Positions 1-11,055 of a stretch of DNA of 53,750 bases are shown piece after piece. The translations under genes and the position numbers were made by a program. Position 1 is the first letter of the stretch. Each line of letters begins with the position of its first letter. The stretch spans positions 1 through 53,750 of the forward strand of contig JAUCBJ010002582.1 in NCBI GenBank assembly GCA_032718475.1, written 5' to 3'. This DNA comes from Nemertoderma westbladi. Taxonomy: Eukaryota > Xenacoelomorpha > Nemertodermatida > Nemertodermatidae. The notes under the pieces were generated by a model, which was not told the origin of the DNA, searched no databases, and saw only the letters and a program-made list of their open reading frames with translations.

Positions 1-2154
1 ATGGGTAACTAGGGCAACCTTCCCAAGCAGGCTGGCCAATCGAACAGCTCAGATCCCTCCTAAAGGATTCCAACGCCTTGGAGGGGGGAACTGGTTAGCA
101 AAGAAAACAAATCAGTCATATCCCAGAAAAACCTTTACAGTAGGTTTCAGAGTATTTTAGCGTATGGGGGAAAAACTGGGTTGCGGGGCGAAGGGCCAGT
201 TACATCCCACAGAAGCTTTTACAGATAGTGTTAAACGTACCGGTAACTTGGGATAAATATCCCCGACTGAATATGAATCTCTTTATTACGCATCAAACAC
301 ATAGTAGAGTAGAGTAAAATAAAGTATCACTTCCTCAAATTAAACGACACTATATTCCAGGATAGTTAATAATAATTCCCCTAAATAATATCAGTTCCTC
401 ATTATATTGAAGTCGTAATATTAATTTATCTCAGCATATTGATATTATGTATCAATAACCTAGTTGTCTATTAAATCCAAGACAGTAAGAAGCGAATACT
501 GTTAAGGTATATTGACACGCATATTGTCTTACTTGAGATCCTCCGAAAGGGCCGATATGTCTTCGGGGGATTCAGACAGGAGTCCCGCTGGTTTAGGCAG
601 GATAATAAACATAGCATGATGGTTCTTAAAGAATAAGCGGCCGCCCCAACTCCAAGTCCAGCAGTAGCTTCATCTCTACATCAGATAAATAACTAATTTT
701 ACTCTCCTTCGTGAATTTCGATGGACGATGGACGGTTTCTTTTTAATGGCGGTCTCCGAGGAATTTGAGGTATTTAGCACACTGAAGTCGGAACAGATTC
801 CGGGGGTACTGAATATATCGCCAGTATAAATGTACAAATGTTAGTGGAAGCGGAAGGCCCTGGTGTCATCTGTTCTGTAGAAGACCCCTGACTGCCTGAC
901 GAGTCGAACTAAGTAAGTGCCATTGTAGACCGAGCGCGCGAGCGGCATCTATACACACAGCACTTTCCAACTATAACTGTTACGGCCTGCATACAGATTC
1001 AGATACTATGTCCAGACCAAGATTAGGCCCCCGAGGAGCCGTGGCTACCAGCCGCCAGCCCGGGTAGAGGTGATAATAAATAGTCAAATAATAACAGGTA
1101 CGGACGTAATTCAATTTCAAGGTAATTAGGTAATATACTGTAATAATGATAAGGCATTAGTAACACAGTAACAGGATAATGCAGTCAGCACTCAGTAGTA
1201 AATGTAATGCCTAACACAGTAGTCAGGTAGTGCAGTCCAATACCACAATTTTATAAACCTTGCCAATGAAATCAGTACAATTCTAAAACCTCAATAGCCA
1301 AACTATAAGACCAAATTTACCACTTTTGGCTATTTTAAAATTTCGAGCTACTTGTAATTTTGGTGCTCTTTTAGTGTCTATTATAAAATAAACAATGACA
1401 ATTTTGCTTCTAATCTTCCTTTCGATAATAATTAATTCAACAAAACAAAAAAGGTTATGGTTTAATGGTTTAAAGAAAAAAAAAGGTTTAATGGTTATAC
1501 CAAAGTCTTGAAGGGTGGTGTATTTTGAGTAATTTTATCATTTCCGAAAAGTGCTGATATGGTATGTGTGCCAGGAACTCCTCATATCTCGAAAACTACT
1601 GGAGATATTAAATTTTTATTTGTCTCATCTGAAAGAGGACATAATTTTAGTTAGGGAAAAGTAATTTCGACGCGCTAGACATATTGTTTCAGGGGTTCTA
1701 TCTAAGAGAAATAACTGGGCCACTAACTTTAGGGGCTTTGCAGCAGCTTGGCGGGTCGTATCTATAGTAGGTCATGTCCCCACAAATAAATAAAATTAAA
1801 TTCTCCATTGTTCATAATTAGCACTTTAAAGTTTTACTGCCCATGTTTTATTATTTCCCTGCCATCAGGTCTCGAACTAATAACACAGTACCCTGTCGGT
1901 CGACTGGCTATAATTTTGCACTTTCTATCACAAATTTAGGGATAGAAAGTTGGTGAACGTGAAAGATGCACTTTCTTGCTCTGTTTTCTACAAATTTTAG
2001 TGAGAAAAAATGTGAACTTTTCAGATAAAAATATTTTTTTTCACAGGAATAACACGCTGAGAAAAAATGACCCGAATTATCGGCTGGCCCAAACGCGCCT
2101 TATATGCCTTAAGGTTAATCCGGCACTGCTAAATTTGTAGGAAGTGGCTTCCAG
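1..2154. other. No gene seen
   Basis: I find no convincing coding region, RNA gene or terminal repeat here. Reading frames are short and AT-driven. The stretch at about 540-1080 is less AT-rich and may be old transposon debris, but I recognise no protein motif in it. Confidence 0.5.
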
Positions 2155-2460
2155 ATTGTTAGTAATACCGCTTTCTTTGAGGATAGATCGGAGACTGGAA
2201 TGGCTGAGAACAGTTCATTGCTGACAAGGTATCAGGGTGGTTGGATATCTTCAGCTTACGTTGGGGTTATCCGTTATATTCAGGCCGTATGGGACTGCAC
2301 CCAGAACAACAGATGGTGTGTGGTGCCTGGAGATCAACAATTATATTCATGTTATATGTTATTGTATTATTTTAATAATTTAACACTTATATATACTTAT
2401 AAATATTAATCAATTGTTTCTTGAAAATTGATAATAGATACATTGTAGAAATGATTAAAA
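2155..2460. repeat. Diverged duplicate of the Rab-unit flank at 26573-27400
   Basis: Long stretches match the block between Rab copies 3 and 4. Shared landmarks include ACAGTTCATTGCTGACAAGG, the words for a 'ggggttatNcgNtatattcaggccg' segment, and GTGTGGTGCCTGGAGAT followed by an AT-rich tail. Relative to 26573-27400 this copy lacks about 500 bp in its middle. It lies on the downstream side of Rab copy 1, as 26573-27400 lies downstream of Rab copy 4, so it is probably part of the ancestral Rab duplication unit. Confidence 0.7.
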
Positions 2461-2742
2461 AAAATCATTTAATATAAATAAATAAATAAAATAAAGATCA
2501 CTAATTATTTTTATTTATTTTTGTGGAATTAATTTCACACTACGAAATCGCCCGGGCGGCATATTTTCCAGCTTTATAACACAGTGCGACATAATATCTC
2601 ACTTCCCTACGCCATACAAATCCTACATACATTCCCCACAAATAAATATAATTAGATTCGCCATTGTTCATAATTTAGCACATTAAATATTTTACGGCCC
2701 TCGTTCTATTATTTCCGTACCGTAATGCTATAATGTGCCATT

Positions 2743-3709
2743 ATAACGAACCTGCCTATTAATAGGCCAGGGTAGTACTTGTTATTGTCAAGAGTTAAGC
2801 CGTTCAAAAACACGATGTGGTAGGGTGTATGTGTGTGTGTATAACCATCCAATATCTCTAAAACTCAAGCAGGTACGCAAAAATTTTAATAACAAACTCT
2901 AAATAAATTTTGGTTGCGCACAAGACTGTATATTTTTTGTGGCGTTTCGATCACGGGGTCACTGAAAAATTGCGGTTTTGAAAATTTAATGTCGAATTTC
3001 TCCGATTTCAACTCGTCGAGTATGTACCAACTTTTAGCTGGCTTTCTAGTATGAACAATGACGTAGTTAATACCTAATACATCCTTAGTTAGCATAATAA
3101 AAACATCGGAGCAACCAATATAATGTACATGTACAAGTCTCCTATGAAAGTTTGTGAAATCTTCCATAAAGCAACCACCATTGGTACCCGTCTGACACCC
3201 TGGTTCAGTTTCCTGGTTTTGTTAGTTTAATCGACAGCTGTTGTAAACATCCCAGATATACAAAACCTAATAAGACTTTACATTACAATTGAGCTTGGCC
3301 TGAGTTGACAATAGGTCCTATAGATAGATACATACGATATATAAATGATGTACTGCTTGACATTATACTAACTGACTGAATAGAGATAGAACAATAATTA
3401 ACGATATAATAATTAATGTAATTAACTCCAATTGACAATATGTAGTGAAAAGTTGTTCAGCGTCAAAATGTAGTTGTGGGTATTTAATTTCGCGTTCCAT
3501 AATGTTGATAATATGCTAATATTTCTAATATCGCAAATCGAATCGTTCGCAACTTTTTTATTCAACAACTAGATACTAATTGATAAATAGTCGCGTTTAC
3601 AATTTTTGAGATAATGGATGGTTATACACACATACACACACATCGTGTTTTTGAACGGCTCAACTATTGACAAGAACTACCCAGTCCAGTCTGAAGACAG
3701 GTTCGTTAT
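2743..3709. mobile_element. Inverted-repeat element, ~0.97 kb
   Basis: Arms at 2743-2858 and 3608-3709 are inverted copies of about 100-115 bp, ending in ATAACGAACCTG. They share GCCGTTCAAAAACACGATGT and a TG-rich stretch followed by ATAACCATCC. The left arm has a few bases more in its outer part. The interior is AT-rich and holds a 93-codon frame on the minus strand (2886-3167) that resembles no protein I know. A non-autonomous DNA transposon is the likely identity; the superfamily is unassigned. Confidence 0.7.
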
Positions 3710-3744
3710 TAAATAAAGATAAATAAACCAAAGGGGACGACCAA

Positions 3745-4353
3745 TCACAATACTGTGCATGTGCAATTCAATTTGATCTTTCGTTTACGTTTAGCGGCCG
3801 ATGCAGCCAGCTGTACCTTTTTATGGTTATGAAGAGCAATCTCCGCAATCCGATGAAACACTTTCTCGACATTAATATTTTCCTTCGCACTAGTCTCATA
3901 GAATTCTATGCCGTTCTGTTCTGCATACGAGTTGGCGTCGTCGAATTCAACAACCCGAGCGTCCGGCCCGCAGTCGCATTTGTTGCCGACCAACAATATG
4001 CCAATGTTGTTGTCACAATTCTGTGCTATTTCGTTAATCCATCTTTTAACGCTAATAAATGTGTGAGCGTTCGTGATGTCATACACGACGATAACACCGT
4101 GCGCACCGCGGTACCAAGTGGATGTTATTATGCGAAAGCACTCCAATCCAGCTGTATCCCAAATCTGCAGTTTTACCTTTTCACCTTCCGGCATTACAAT
4201 TTTTGTGACATTGTAATCAACACCGATTGTTGGCATAGGAGAGACTGTAAAAGTATCATTAACAAAACGTCTGAGAAGATTGCTTTTACCAACAGGAGAA
4301 TCACCAACAATTATCAGTTTAAACATATAATCATAACCCTTATCAGTGGCCAT
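3745..4353 (-). CDS. Rab35-like small GTPase, copy 1 (switch II Gln to Leu)
   Basis: An uninterrupted 202-residue frame begins MATDKGYDYMFKLIIVGDS. It has a P-loop (GDSPVGKS), switch I threonine (PTIGVDY), WDTAG, NKCD and TSAK, so the whole G domain is present. The segment HGVIVVYDIT followed by VKRWINEI is closest to Rab35, with Rab1 next. In that family the protein binds GTP at endosomal or plasma membranes and recruits effectors. Two oddities are visible: the catalytic glutamine of WDTAGQE is leucine (WDTAGLE), the change used to lock Rabs in the GTP form, and the P-loop glycine before VGKS is proline. The C terminus is CTVL, a CaaX box predicting geranylgeranylation, whereas Rab35 usually ends in two cysteines. 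There are no introns, although Rab35 genes are normally spliced, so I infer a retrocopy origin. About 30 bp upstream of the ATG (TAATAATCC, ACCATCGATCT) is shared with the other copies. Expression is unknown. Confidence 0.8.
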   Translation of the reverse strand: MATDKGYDYMFKLIIVGDSPVGKSNLLRRFVNDTFTVSPMPTIGVDYNVTKIVMPEGEKVKLQIWDTAGLECFRIITSTWYRGAHGVIVVYDITNAHTFISVKRWINEIAQNCDNNIGILLVGNKCDCGPDARVVEFDDANSYAEQNGIEFYETSAKENINVEKVFHRIAEIALHNHKKVQLAASAAKRKRKIKLNCTCTVL

Positions 4354-4708
4354 TACCAGATCGATGGTATAGGATTATTACAAATTCACTACTACCATAG
4401 TTTCCACTACTACAAGAATGTATAGGTTTGCTAAATCAATAACATAATTGAACTTAATTTTATTATTTTTTTGTAAGATTGAATCCTCTAACCACGTTAA
4501 ATTAAATCTACAATTTATATACCGGTACTACAGTAGTAGAAATCCATTTATTGGATTTATTTATTCTCGGGAAATACCTGATGAACGTGAGATGTAGGAG
4601 ATCCCAACCAACGCGGACGCGTGACGGGGATGCGTCAAGCGTTAAGCGTCAAAAGCAATAAGAGGGGAGCGGGATTTTTAAATATTAATTTTTAAACTGA
4701 AATTCAAA

Positions 4709-4849
4709 ATGGATGCTGAGGATTTACTGCTGCTTGCAGTCATTAACCGCAGAAGAAACAGAAAAAACCGTCGTTTCTGGATACATCCCTTGTGGTCTCG
4801 TTTCTGGATACATCCCTTGTGGTCTCGTTTCTGGATACATCCATTGTGA
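4709..4849 (+). pseudogene. N-terminal fragment of a Harbinger/HARBI1-type nuclease
   Basis: From ATG 4709 the frame reads MDAEDLLLLAVINRRRNRKN, then RRFWIHPLWS. An acidic start, a basic run and an FW(I/V)HP motif are how HARBI1-like Harbinger transposases begin. In a normal member the chain would go on to a helix-turn-helix region and a DDE nuclease. Here the nine residues RFWIHPLWS are repeated instead, and a TGA at 4847-4849 stops translation in the third unit. No nuclease core is seen after the array. The frame is the same as the 27-bp array, which therefore looks like an amplification of these codons. The family call rests on a short motif. Confidence 0.6.
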
Positions 4850-6120
4850 TATCGTTTCTGGATACATCCCTTGTGGTCTCGTTTTTGGATACATCCCTTG
4901 TGGTCTCGTTTCTGGATACATCCCTTGTGGTCTCGTTTCTGGATACATCCCTTGTGGTCTCGTTTCTGGATACATCCCTTGTGGTCTCGTTTCTGGATAC
5001 ATCCCTTGTGGTCTCGTTTCTGGATACATCCCTTGTGGTCTCGTTTCTGGATACATCCCTTTTGGTCTCGTTTCTGGATACATCCCTTGTGGTCTCGTTT
5101 CTGGATACATCCCTTGTGGTCTCGTTTCTGGATACATCCATTGTGGTCTCGTTTCTGGATACATCCCTTGTGGTCTCGTTTCTGGATACATCCCTTGTGG
5201 TCTCGTTTCTGGATACATCCCTTGTGGTCTCGTTTCTGGATACATCCCATGTAGTCTCGTTTCTGGATACATCCCTTGTGGTCTCGTTTCTGGATACATC
5301 CCTTGTGGTCTCGTTTCTGGATACATCCCTTGTGGTCTCGTTTCTGGGTACATCCCTTGTGGTCTCGTTTCTGGATACATCCCTTGTGGTCTCGTTTCTG
5401 GATACATCCCTTGTGGTCTCGTTTCTGGATACATCCCTTGTGGTCTCGTTTCTGGATACATCCCTTGTGGTCTCGTTTCTGGATACATCCCATGTAGTCT
5501 CGTTTCTGGATACATCCCTTGTGGTCTCGTTTCTGGATACATCCCTTGTGGTCTCGTTTCTGGATACATCCCTTGTGGTCTCGTTTCTGGATACATCCCA
5601 TGGAGTCTCGTTTCTGGATACATCCCTTGTGGTCTCGTTTCTGGATACATCCCTTGTGGTCTCGTTTCTGGATACATCCCTTGTGGTCTCGTTTCTGGGT
5701 ACATCCCTTGTGGTCTCGTTTCTGGGTACATCCCTTGTGGTCTCGTTTCTGGATACATCCCTTGTGGTCTCGTTTCTGGATACATCCCTTGTGGTCTCGT
5801 TTCTGGATACATCCCTTGTGGTCTCGTTTCTGGATACATCCCTTGTGGTCTCGTTTCTGGATACATCCCATGTAGTCTCGTTTCTGGATACATCCCTTGT
5901 GGTCTCGTTTCTGGATACATCCCTTGTGGTCTCGTTTCTGGATACATCCCATGTAGTCTCGTTTCTGGATACATCCCTTGTGGTCTCGTTTCTGGATACA
6001 TCCCTTGTGGTCTCGTTTCTGGATACATCCCTTGTGGTCTCGTTTCTGGATACATCCCTTGTGGTCTCGTTTCTGGATACATCCCTTGTGGTCTCGTTTC
6101 TGGATACATCCCTTGTGGTC
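4772..6120. repeat. 27-bp minisatellite, about 50 units
   Basis: The unit runs from TTTCTGGATACATCCC through TTGTGGTCTCG and is repeated for about 1.35 kb with almost no length change. Variants recur: ...CCCATGTAGTC, a CCATTG form, GGGTACATC in place of GGATACATC, and single TTTTGG and CATGGAG forms. The unit is a multiple of three and its consensus has no stop codon in any of the six frames, so long open frames appear on both strands (up to 574 codons). In the ancestral frame it encodes RFWIHPLWS, but variant units put TAG or TGA in that frame, so the array is not translated as a Harbinger protein. Confidence 0.95.
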
Positions 6121-6799
6121 ATGCAGACCAGCAATGGGAGACTACTTTGTGCAATAGACCAAGCTGCCTATATGGGAACCACCATTACCGTTCCTCCTGG
6201 TATCCATCAAGAACGAAAGTGAACAGGTGGCGACCTACAAATGGCTCAGCAGAACTCTCAACATTTCACTGTCGGAGAACACCGAGTGGACAATATGATC
6301 CTGCTATCACTGCTCCAATCTCGCACTCGCTATTAATTGAATACTATTGCGATGTCTATATTTTATTTCTGTGCCGTAATCCGAATTTTGTATATAAATT
6401 ACCGCTTGGGAATTATTTATTACTGAAAGTGAAATAGTTTTTATTATTAAAAACTTAATACGCAAAATAATATTTTGCGGATTAAGTATTTTGTAGAACC
6501 AAACAATAACTATGTAAATAATGTGATGTATTGTCTTACAATTTAGCAGCTTTAGAAATATTTTCTGTCTACTGATTAGGAGTTTATATAGAGGATAGAG
6601 TCAAGTCAGTGGAATTATCTCTTGTATTTTATCATCATATTAATATCCAAATATAGTCTGCGATAGATAATAAATCAATGAGCTCACATGGGGTAGGATA
6701 ATTACCAGACAATAGTAAAAGAGATAATTATAATATTGTGTCAGTGTCTGCGAACTATTATATTAGCATGCGTTGTTTGGACTGGACGCAAAACCACGC
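6121..6799. other. Flank of the 27-bp array, no gene
   Basis: Downstream of the array the sequence is at first fairly GC-balanced (to about 6340) and then AT-rich. The open frames entering from the array end without any recognisable domain. The GC-balanced part may be the remaining Harbinger-element sequence, but I could not match it to a nuclease motif. Confidence 0.4.
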
Positions 6800-7438
6800 C
6801 TCATTGTTAAATTCTCAATTTAGGGAAAGGAGCAGGTTACAGTGGAACGTTATTTTAACCAAAACAATAAACTAAACACAATAGAACAGGTTACAGTTTC
6901 GTTTTTGCTCGTAAACAGGAAACCGCTGTTATTTGCGTCCAATTTCCCCTGGTGAGTTTAGGGTCTGTGGCAGCCCTAACGCCTCCGATTTTAGTAAAGA
7001 CTCGGGGTTAAATTTGTATTGCGTCCAGTTCCCCCCCCCCCCCCCCCCCCCTATCTGTATTAAGGCAACAATAAAAAGCGCAAATAACTTAAACTTCATG
7101 ATTTGAGAAACCAAGATACTAAAAAACAGCTGACGTTTCGATTTATTTAACAATAATCATTATCAAAGCAAAAACAAATACCTGAAAATTAGTGAAAGAC
7201 AGTGCTAAATACAAAATACAATATCTGTATTGTTTAGAGGGTGTGTGAGGTGCCCGGAGACCAACAAATTCATTTCACGATCTGGCTGAAACCCTGATTT
7301 AAGGTGTAGTCGAGTTTTGGAGCCTTTTTGGCTATCACTCCCTCGGGATTCGCTTAATGCAAGAAGTCACATTGTACCTCATTGCCGTAATCTAATATTT
7401 GTCACGAACCACTATTATTCATACGTCTACATTCTTAT
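6800..7438. repeat. Dispersed repeat, copy 1 (pairs with 15265-15655)
   Basis: The block shares long near-identical runs with 15265-15655: AGGGAAAGGAGCAGGTTA, AACCAAAACAATAAACTAAA, GTGCCCGGAGACCAAC, and GTCGAGTTTTGGAGCC followed by a serine-rich run. This copy is longer because of extra sequence at about 6960-7210, including a poly-C run and AT-rich filler. It is a non-coding mobile or duplicated sequence of unknown class. It abuts segmental duplication copy A. Confidence 0.8.
7031..7051. repeat. Poly-C run
   Basis: There are 21 consecutive C residues, one of several C or G homopolymer runs in the window. The homologous site near 15446 has only about seven C, so the tract expanded in this copy or was miscalled in length. 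Confidence 0.95.
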
Positions 7439-7599
7439 GCATTTTGATTGCACCAACGAACCTTTCGGTCGACTTGGACCCTTAGATACGGCTTGTATTC
7501 CCAAGTAGGATGCGCCATCGCTCCATCGGGATTGATGAAGAACCACTGGTTATGACACAGGCCTTTACAATGGAATTATCTGAACTATTAACATGAGAG

Positions 7600-7810
7600 A
7601 AAATGTAAAATATATTTGAACGTAATACAGATTTAAAGGTATTAACTCTATTAAACACAATTATAGTGTTGGCATCATCCGTTCCAGAATATTTGAAAAG
7701 AAGGTGGAATGATGTATTACATGATACTTTCAGTTTACGTAGATTTTCTACTAACAGCAGTAAATGCTATAACAGAAACATAACGTTTTAAATAATGCCA
7801 GTTTAACTAA
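7600..7810 (-). pseudogene. LINE reverse-transcriptase C-terminal remnant, copy A
   Basis: This segment is nearly identical to 19245-19472, where the minus strand encodes the end of a LINE polyprotein. Here the reverse-transcriptase part is deleted: homology to B jumps from about 19473 to about 20495 at position 7811. No protein can be made from it. Confidence 0.65.
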
Positions 7811-8524
7811 GTCTTAACAAAGTCTACATCCTCGCCATTAGAGGCAACCGAGTTGAAAATGTTATTATATTTCGTTTGAAAAATATCAGCAATATCATCG
7901 CAACTGGTTGCCTTACCAACAGTAGTTAGTACGTGGTGTAGTTTTAATACTATTTTGTTTTTTTACATATGTAAATAATTAGTCAGTCTTTTACTTAATT
8001 AATTGTACCGCCTCATTTTCACGGGACTGTTTACACTAGTGAATTATATAAATGATCATTTGCTGTCAGGAAATGAACGAATCAGTGAATTAGGGCGCTA
8101 CCGGAAAAAAGAGGCATATAAAAGAGGCATATTCAAGCGTCCTTCACTATGAAGGTGAACTATAGCGCACTTACGTTTGCGTATGTCACTCAGGGGAATT
8201 TATTGCCAAACATCCGACACTGTAATAAAATCTTATGACACTAAAATTGTGGGTAAAACCATTTTCGTTCAAATGCGCTAACACATTGGTTTATCTTTAA
8301 ACCATGGGAAATCACAGGTATTCGCCCCTCACGGTGCTGACCGAAAGCCCAACTCACTCCGACAGTCAATCCCAGTCATTTCAAGCGCTCTAACTCTGTT
8401 AGGGTCTCCCATCGGCCCTCAGCCATACTGCCATGAGGTTGTTTTGCAATGTGTAAGCAAAGTGAGTGATATCATTGCCCGATTACCTGACTTAAAAGAC
8501 TAAAAGATTAAAATACTTCCTGTT

Positions 8525-9520
8525 ATGATAGTGTCTGTCATACCAAAGGTCGTGTTTGCTCTCTCCTCCAAATTACATATGTCTGACTCCTCTGAGTTTG
8601 ACGCCAAACTCAAGGAGGCCTTGTCATATATAGTTGGTGGTAGTAGCTGGCTCAAAGCATCCCGTCCATCTTCAATGGGTGGCCTAGGTCTACGTAAGAC
8701 TGCAGATCACACCCCAACAGCATATGTTGCTTCAGCCCGCCTATCACACAATTTAGTTAACTGAATCCTCAGCCAACGCCCCCTACAGACCCTCACCTTA
8801 TTACAGCCATATAAAAAGTCTTGCCTGTGCAGAGGAGAACCCTGAATGGTCATTATCAGATAGGCTTCCTTCTCCTCTGACGCAACGCGCACTGTCTCAT
8901 GCCATTGACACGGCAAACCATGACCATTTAATATCCATAGCTCCAAACACCCGTTCCATTGCTCTGTGCAACTCCACCTCATTAACTCATGCCGAAGATT
9001 AGCCACACGTCATCCTATCTGCTCTACTTGGCCTTCACATATTGTGGATAGGGAATATCACACTTACCTGGAATGCCTGCAATACTGGCTGGGAATACGT
9101 ATGTCTTCTGAACCATCATCCTGCCCTGTCTGTGGGTTAGCATCGGACAATTTTGGGGACCATAACATCGGTTGTGGTGGACCTGACGACCGCATCAGCC
9201 GTCACGACTCTCTCAGGGATGCAATCTTCTCTGCAGTACAATCAGGCATTGTTGTATCCCGCAGCCGCCCAGCTGATGTATATATTCCCAACTGGCGCAG
9301 ATGTCAAGGTCAACCTATGGCCCTGGATGTTACAGTTATCTCTAGTCTCCAGGCACTCACTATTCAAGGATGAGCCCGCCACCCGGGCCATGCTCTCACA
9401 GTTGCTAGGGAACGCAAGACAGCCGCCCACACAGCAGACTGCCATTCCTCTGGGGAGGGGTTCACCCCACTTGTAGTCAAAGCGATATTCCAGCGCCTGT
9501 CATTCTATCTGTAACGCCGC
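8525..9520 (+). pseudogene. Non-LTR retrotransposon with restriction-like endonuclease, C-terminal part (copy A)
   Basis: Two frames in succession carry family motifs. At 8525-8764 there is ...WLKASRPSSMGGLGLRK, the post-RT segment with its GGLG hallmark. At 8966-9373 there is CPVCG...FGDHNIGC, a CCHC zinc-knuckle-like motif, followed by RHDSLRDAIF, RPADVYIPNW and ALDVTV. A knuckle followed by R(P)D and DVTV is the layout of the restriction-like endonuclease at the C terminus of R2/NeSL/Hero-type LINEs. After 9373 another frame continues with GFTPLVVKA. Stops and frameshifts lie at about 8762, 9000 and 9373. The RT core is missing. The start is unclear because homology to copy B extends upstream to about 8075 without recognisable motifs. 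Confidence 0.7.
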
Positions 9521-9670
9521 AATATGGCTCCACCGCTTAACCACAGTCTAACCATTAATAGACGGAGTACAGTAAATGTAATGAATGCCCCACGTGTTTA
9601 CATTTGTGTTCAACTCTCGTGCTTTTTTTTTACACAAAATAATAATTTAGGTGCTCCCTATTAATTTTGT

Positions 9671-9752
9671 ATATAATTAATATTATATATATATTATATA
9701 TTTTTATATATTTTTATTTATTTATTATATATTATATATATTATATAATTAA
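9671..9752. repeat. AT microsatellite
   Basis: An imperfect run of TATAT/TTTAT replaces a few bases found at the homologous position of duplication copy B near 25270. It is a local expansion after duplication. Confidence 0.9.
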
Positions 9753-10160
9753 TTCTCGCTCTCACCATTATTTTCGCTGTGTAAAGTAAAATTATTTAAC
9801 GTAGTGCTTGTGCCTTCAACTTAATTTGTAAACATAAACATTAACATCGGTGCTTATGTATTCTGATTACGAGTGAATATTTATTTATTATTGAATTATT
9901 AAAAAAATTGAAAAAAGTTTTGAAAAAAATTAATTATAAGCAAATAACTATATTAATTTGTTTGGTGGTATACATTAGAGAAAGTTTAATTTTAAACTCA
10001 AATATTCGCGATATCTCTTTTAAATGACATGATATAGGCCTAATACAACATATAAAATAGAAAAACAAGTTAATTAAAATTAATTTAGAGTTTATTAAAA
10101 TAAACTCAATCTAATTAATATAGTCGAAATATTGTCAGCAATGAATCTATTGGGCATCTA

Positions 10161-10772
10161 TTATGATACTGTGCAGTTCAAATTGCTATTTCGTTTAGGT
10201 TTAGCGGCCGATGCAGCCAGCAGTACCTTTTTATGGTTATTTAGAGCAATCTCTGCAATCCGATGAAACACTTTCTCGACATTAATATTCTCCTTCGCAC
10301 TAGTCTCATAGAATTCTATGCCCTTCTGTTCTGCATACGACTTGGCGTTGTTGAATTCAACAACCCGAGCGTCCGGCCCGCGGTCGCATTTGTTGCCAAC
10401 CAACAATTTGGCCACGTTTTTCCCACAATAATGCGATATTACTTTGAGCCATCTCTTTTCAATGCTACCGAATGTTTCAGCCCTTGTGACGTCATACACA
10501 ACAATAACACCGTGAAAAAAATCAAAGGTCGGAAATAGTAGGCTGAATGGTGGGCGCCCACTTCCATTTAATATATAAACTTTAAGTTCCACTTTTTCAC
10601 AACTCGACATTAAAATTGTTGCGCTCATTAAATCCACAATCCCCCTTGTTGGAGGTAGAGTTTCTATAAAAGTGTTATTATTAAAACGACGGAAAAGACT
10701 GGTTTTGCCAACAAGATTGTTTCCAACAATCATCAGTTTAAGCGAATAATCATAATCCTTCTCAGTGGCCAT
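10161..10772 (-). pseudogene. Rab35-like GTPase copy 2, degenerate G domain
   Basis: The frame is open for 203 residues from MATEKDYDYSLKLMIVGNN to a C-terminal CTVS box, but the protein is unlikely to cycle nucleotide. The P-loop reads GNNLVGKT. Switch I has PTRGI instead of PTIGV. The whole WDTAGQE and switch II segment is replaced by ILNGSGRPPFSLLFPTF, which looks like a local frameshift and repair. The second half is well kept: GVIVVYDVT, NKCD, ETSAK and NVEKVFHRIAEIAL. CTVS at the end would favour farnesylation. Both flanks match copy 3 at 25688, as expected from the segmental duplication. Either it is a pseudogene whose frame has stayed open by chance, or it makes a nucleotide-dead Rab. 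Confidence 0.7.
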
Positions 10773-11055
10773 TATGAGATCGATGGTACAATTGGTACAG
10801 GATTATTACAAGTTTACTACCCTAACTACAGTACCACAACAATAATGTATAGATTTAGGGTCTGATACTGAAATAACTAATATTTTAGAGTTTAATACAG
10901 TACTAAAGAGAGAGACTAAAACTACTGTAGACTTGACTTGACATTCCTGAACCATTGAATTACGATTTTAGGATAAATAGGCATACAGTATATAACAAGA
11001 TTGATGTGGTGTTTATAATAAATCATAGTAAATCTTATCTTAAGCTCAGCGAGTG

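Larger units (their letters stand above)
7439..10800. repeat. Segmental duplication, copy A (pairs with 19118-26330)
   Basis: Colinear homology with 19118-26330 covers, in order: the ATTTTGATTGCACCAACGAA start, a LINE C-terminal remnant, the CTTAATTAATTGTACCGCC block, a restriction-endonuclease-type LINE remnant, AT-rich sequence, and a Rab gene with its upstream flank. Copy A lacks about 1 kb of LINE present in B at 19473-20495, the poly-G/170-bp-repeat insertion at 20735-21320, and the RTE LINE at 22275-24927. It has an AT microsatellite (9671-9752) absent from B. Because copy A is the empty site, it dates the B insertions as later than the duplication, unless they were excised. Confidence 0.85.

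Noticed and set aside
2886-3167. 93-codon minus-strand frame
   Set aside because: Lies inside an inverted-repeat element and matches no family I know; length is within chance in this sequence.
4678-6437. Six-frame repeat proteins of the 27-bp array (such as VSGYIPCGL or MYPETRPQG repeats)
   Set aside because: Open because the unit length is a multiple of three and lacks stops. No frame is favoured by its substitutions, and the ancestral frame contains stops. Kept as a finding, not as genes.
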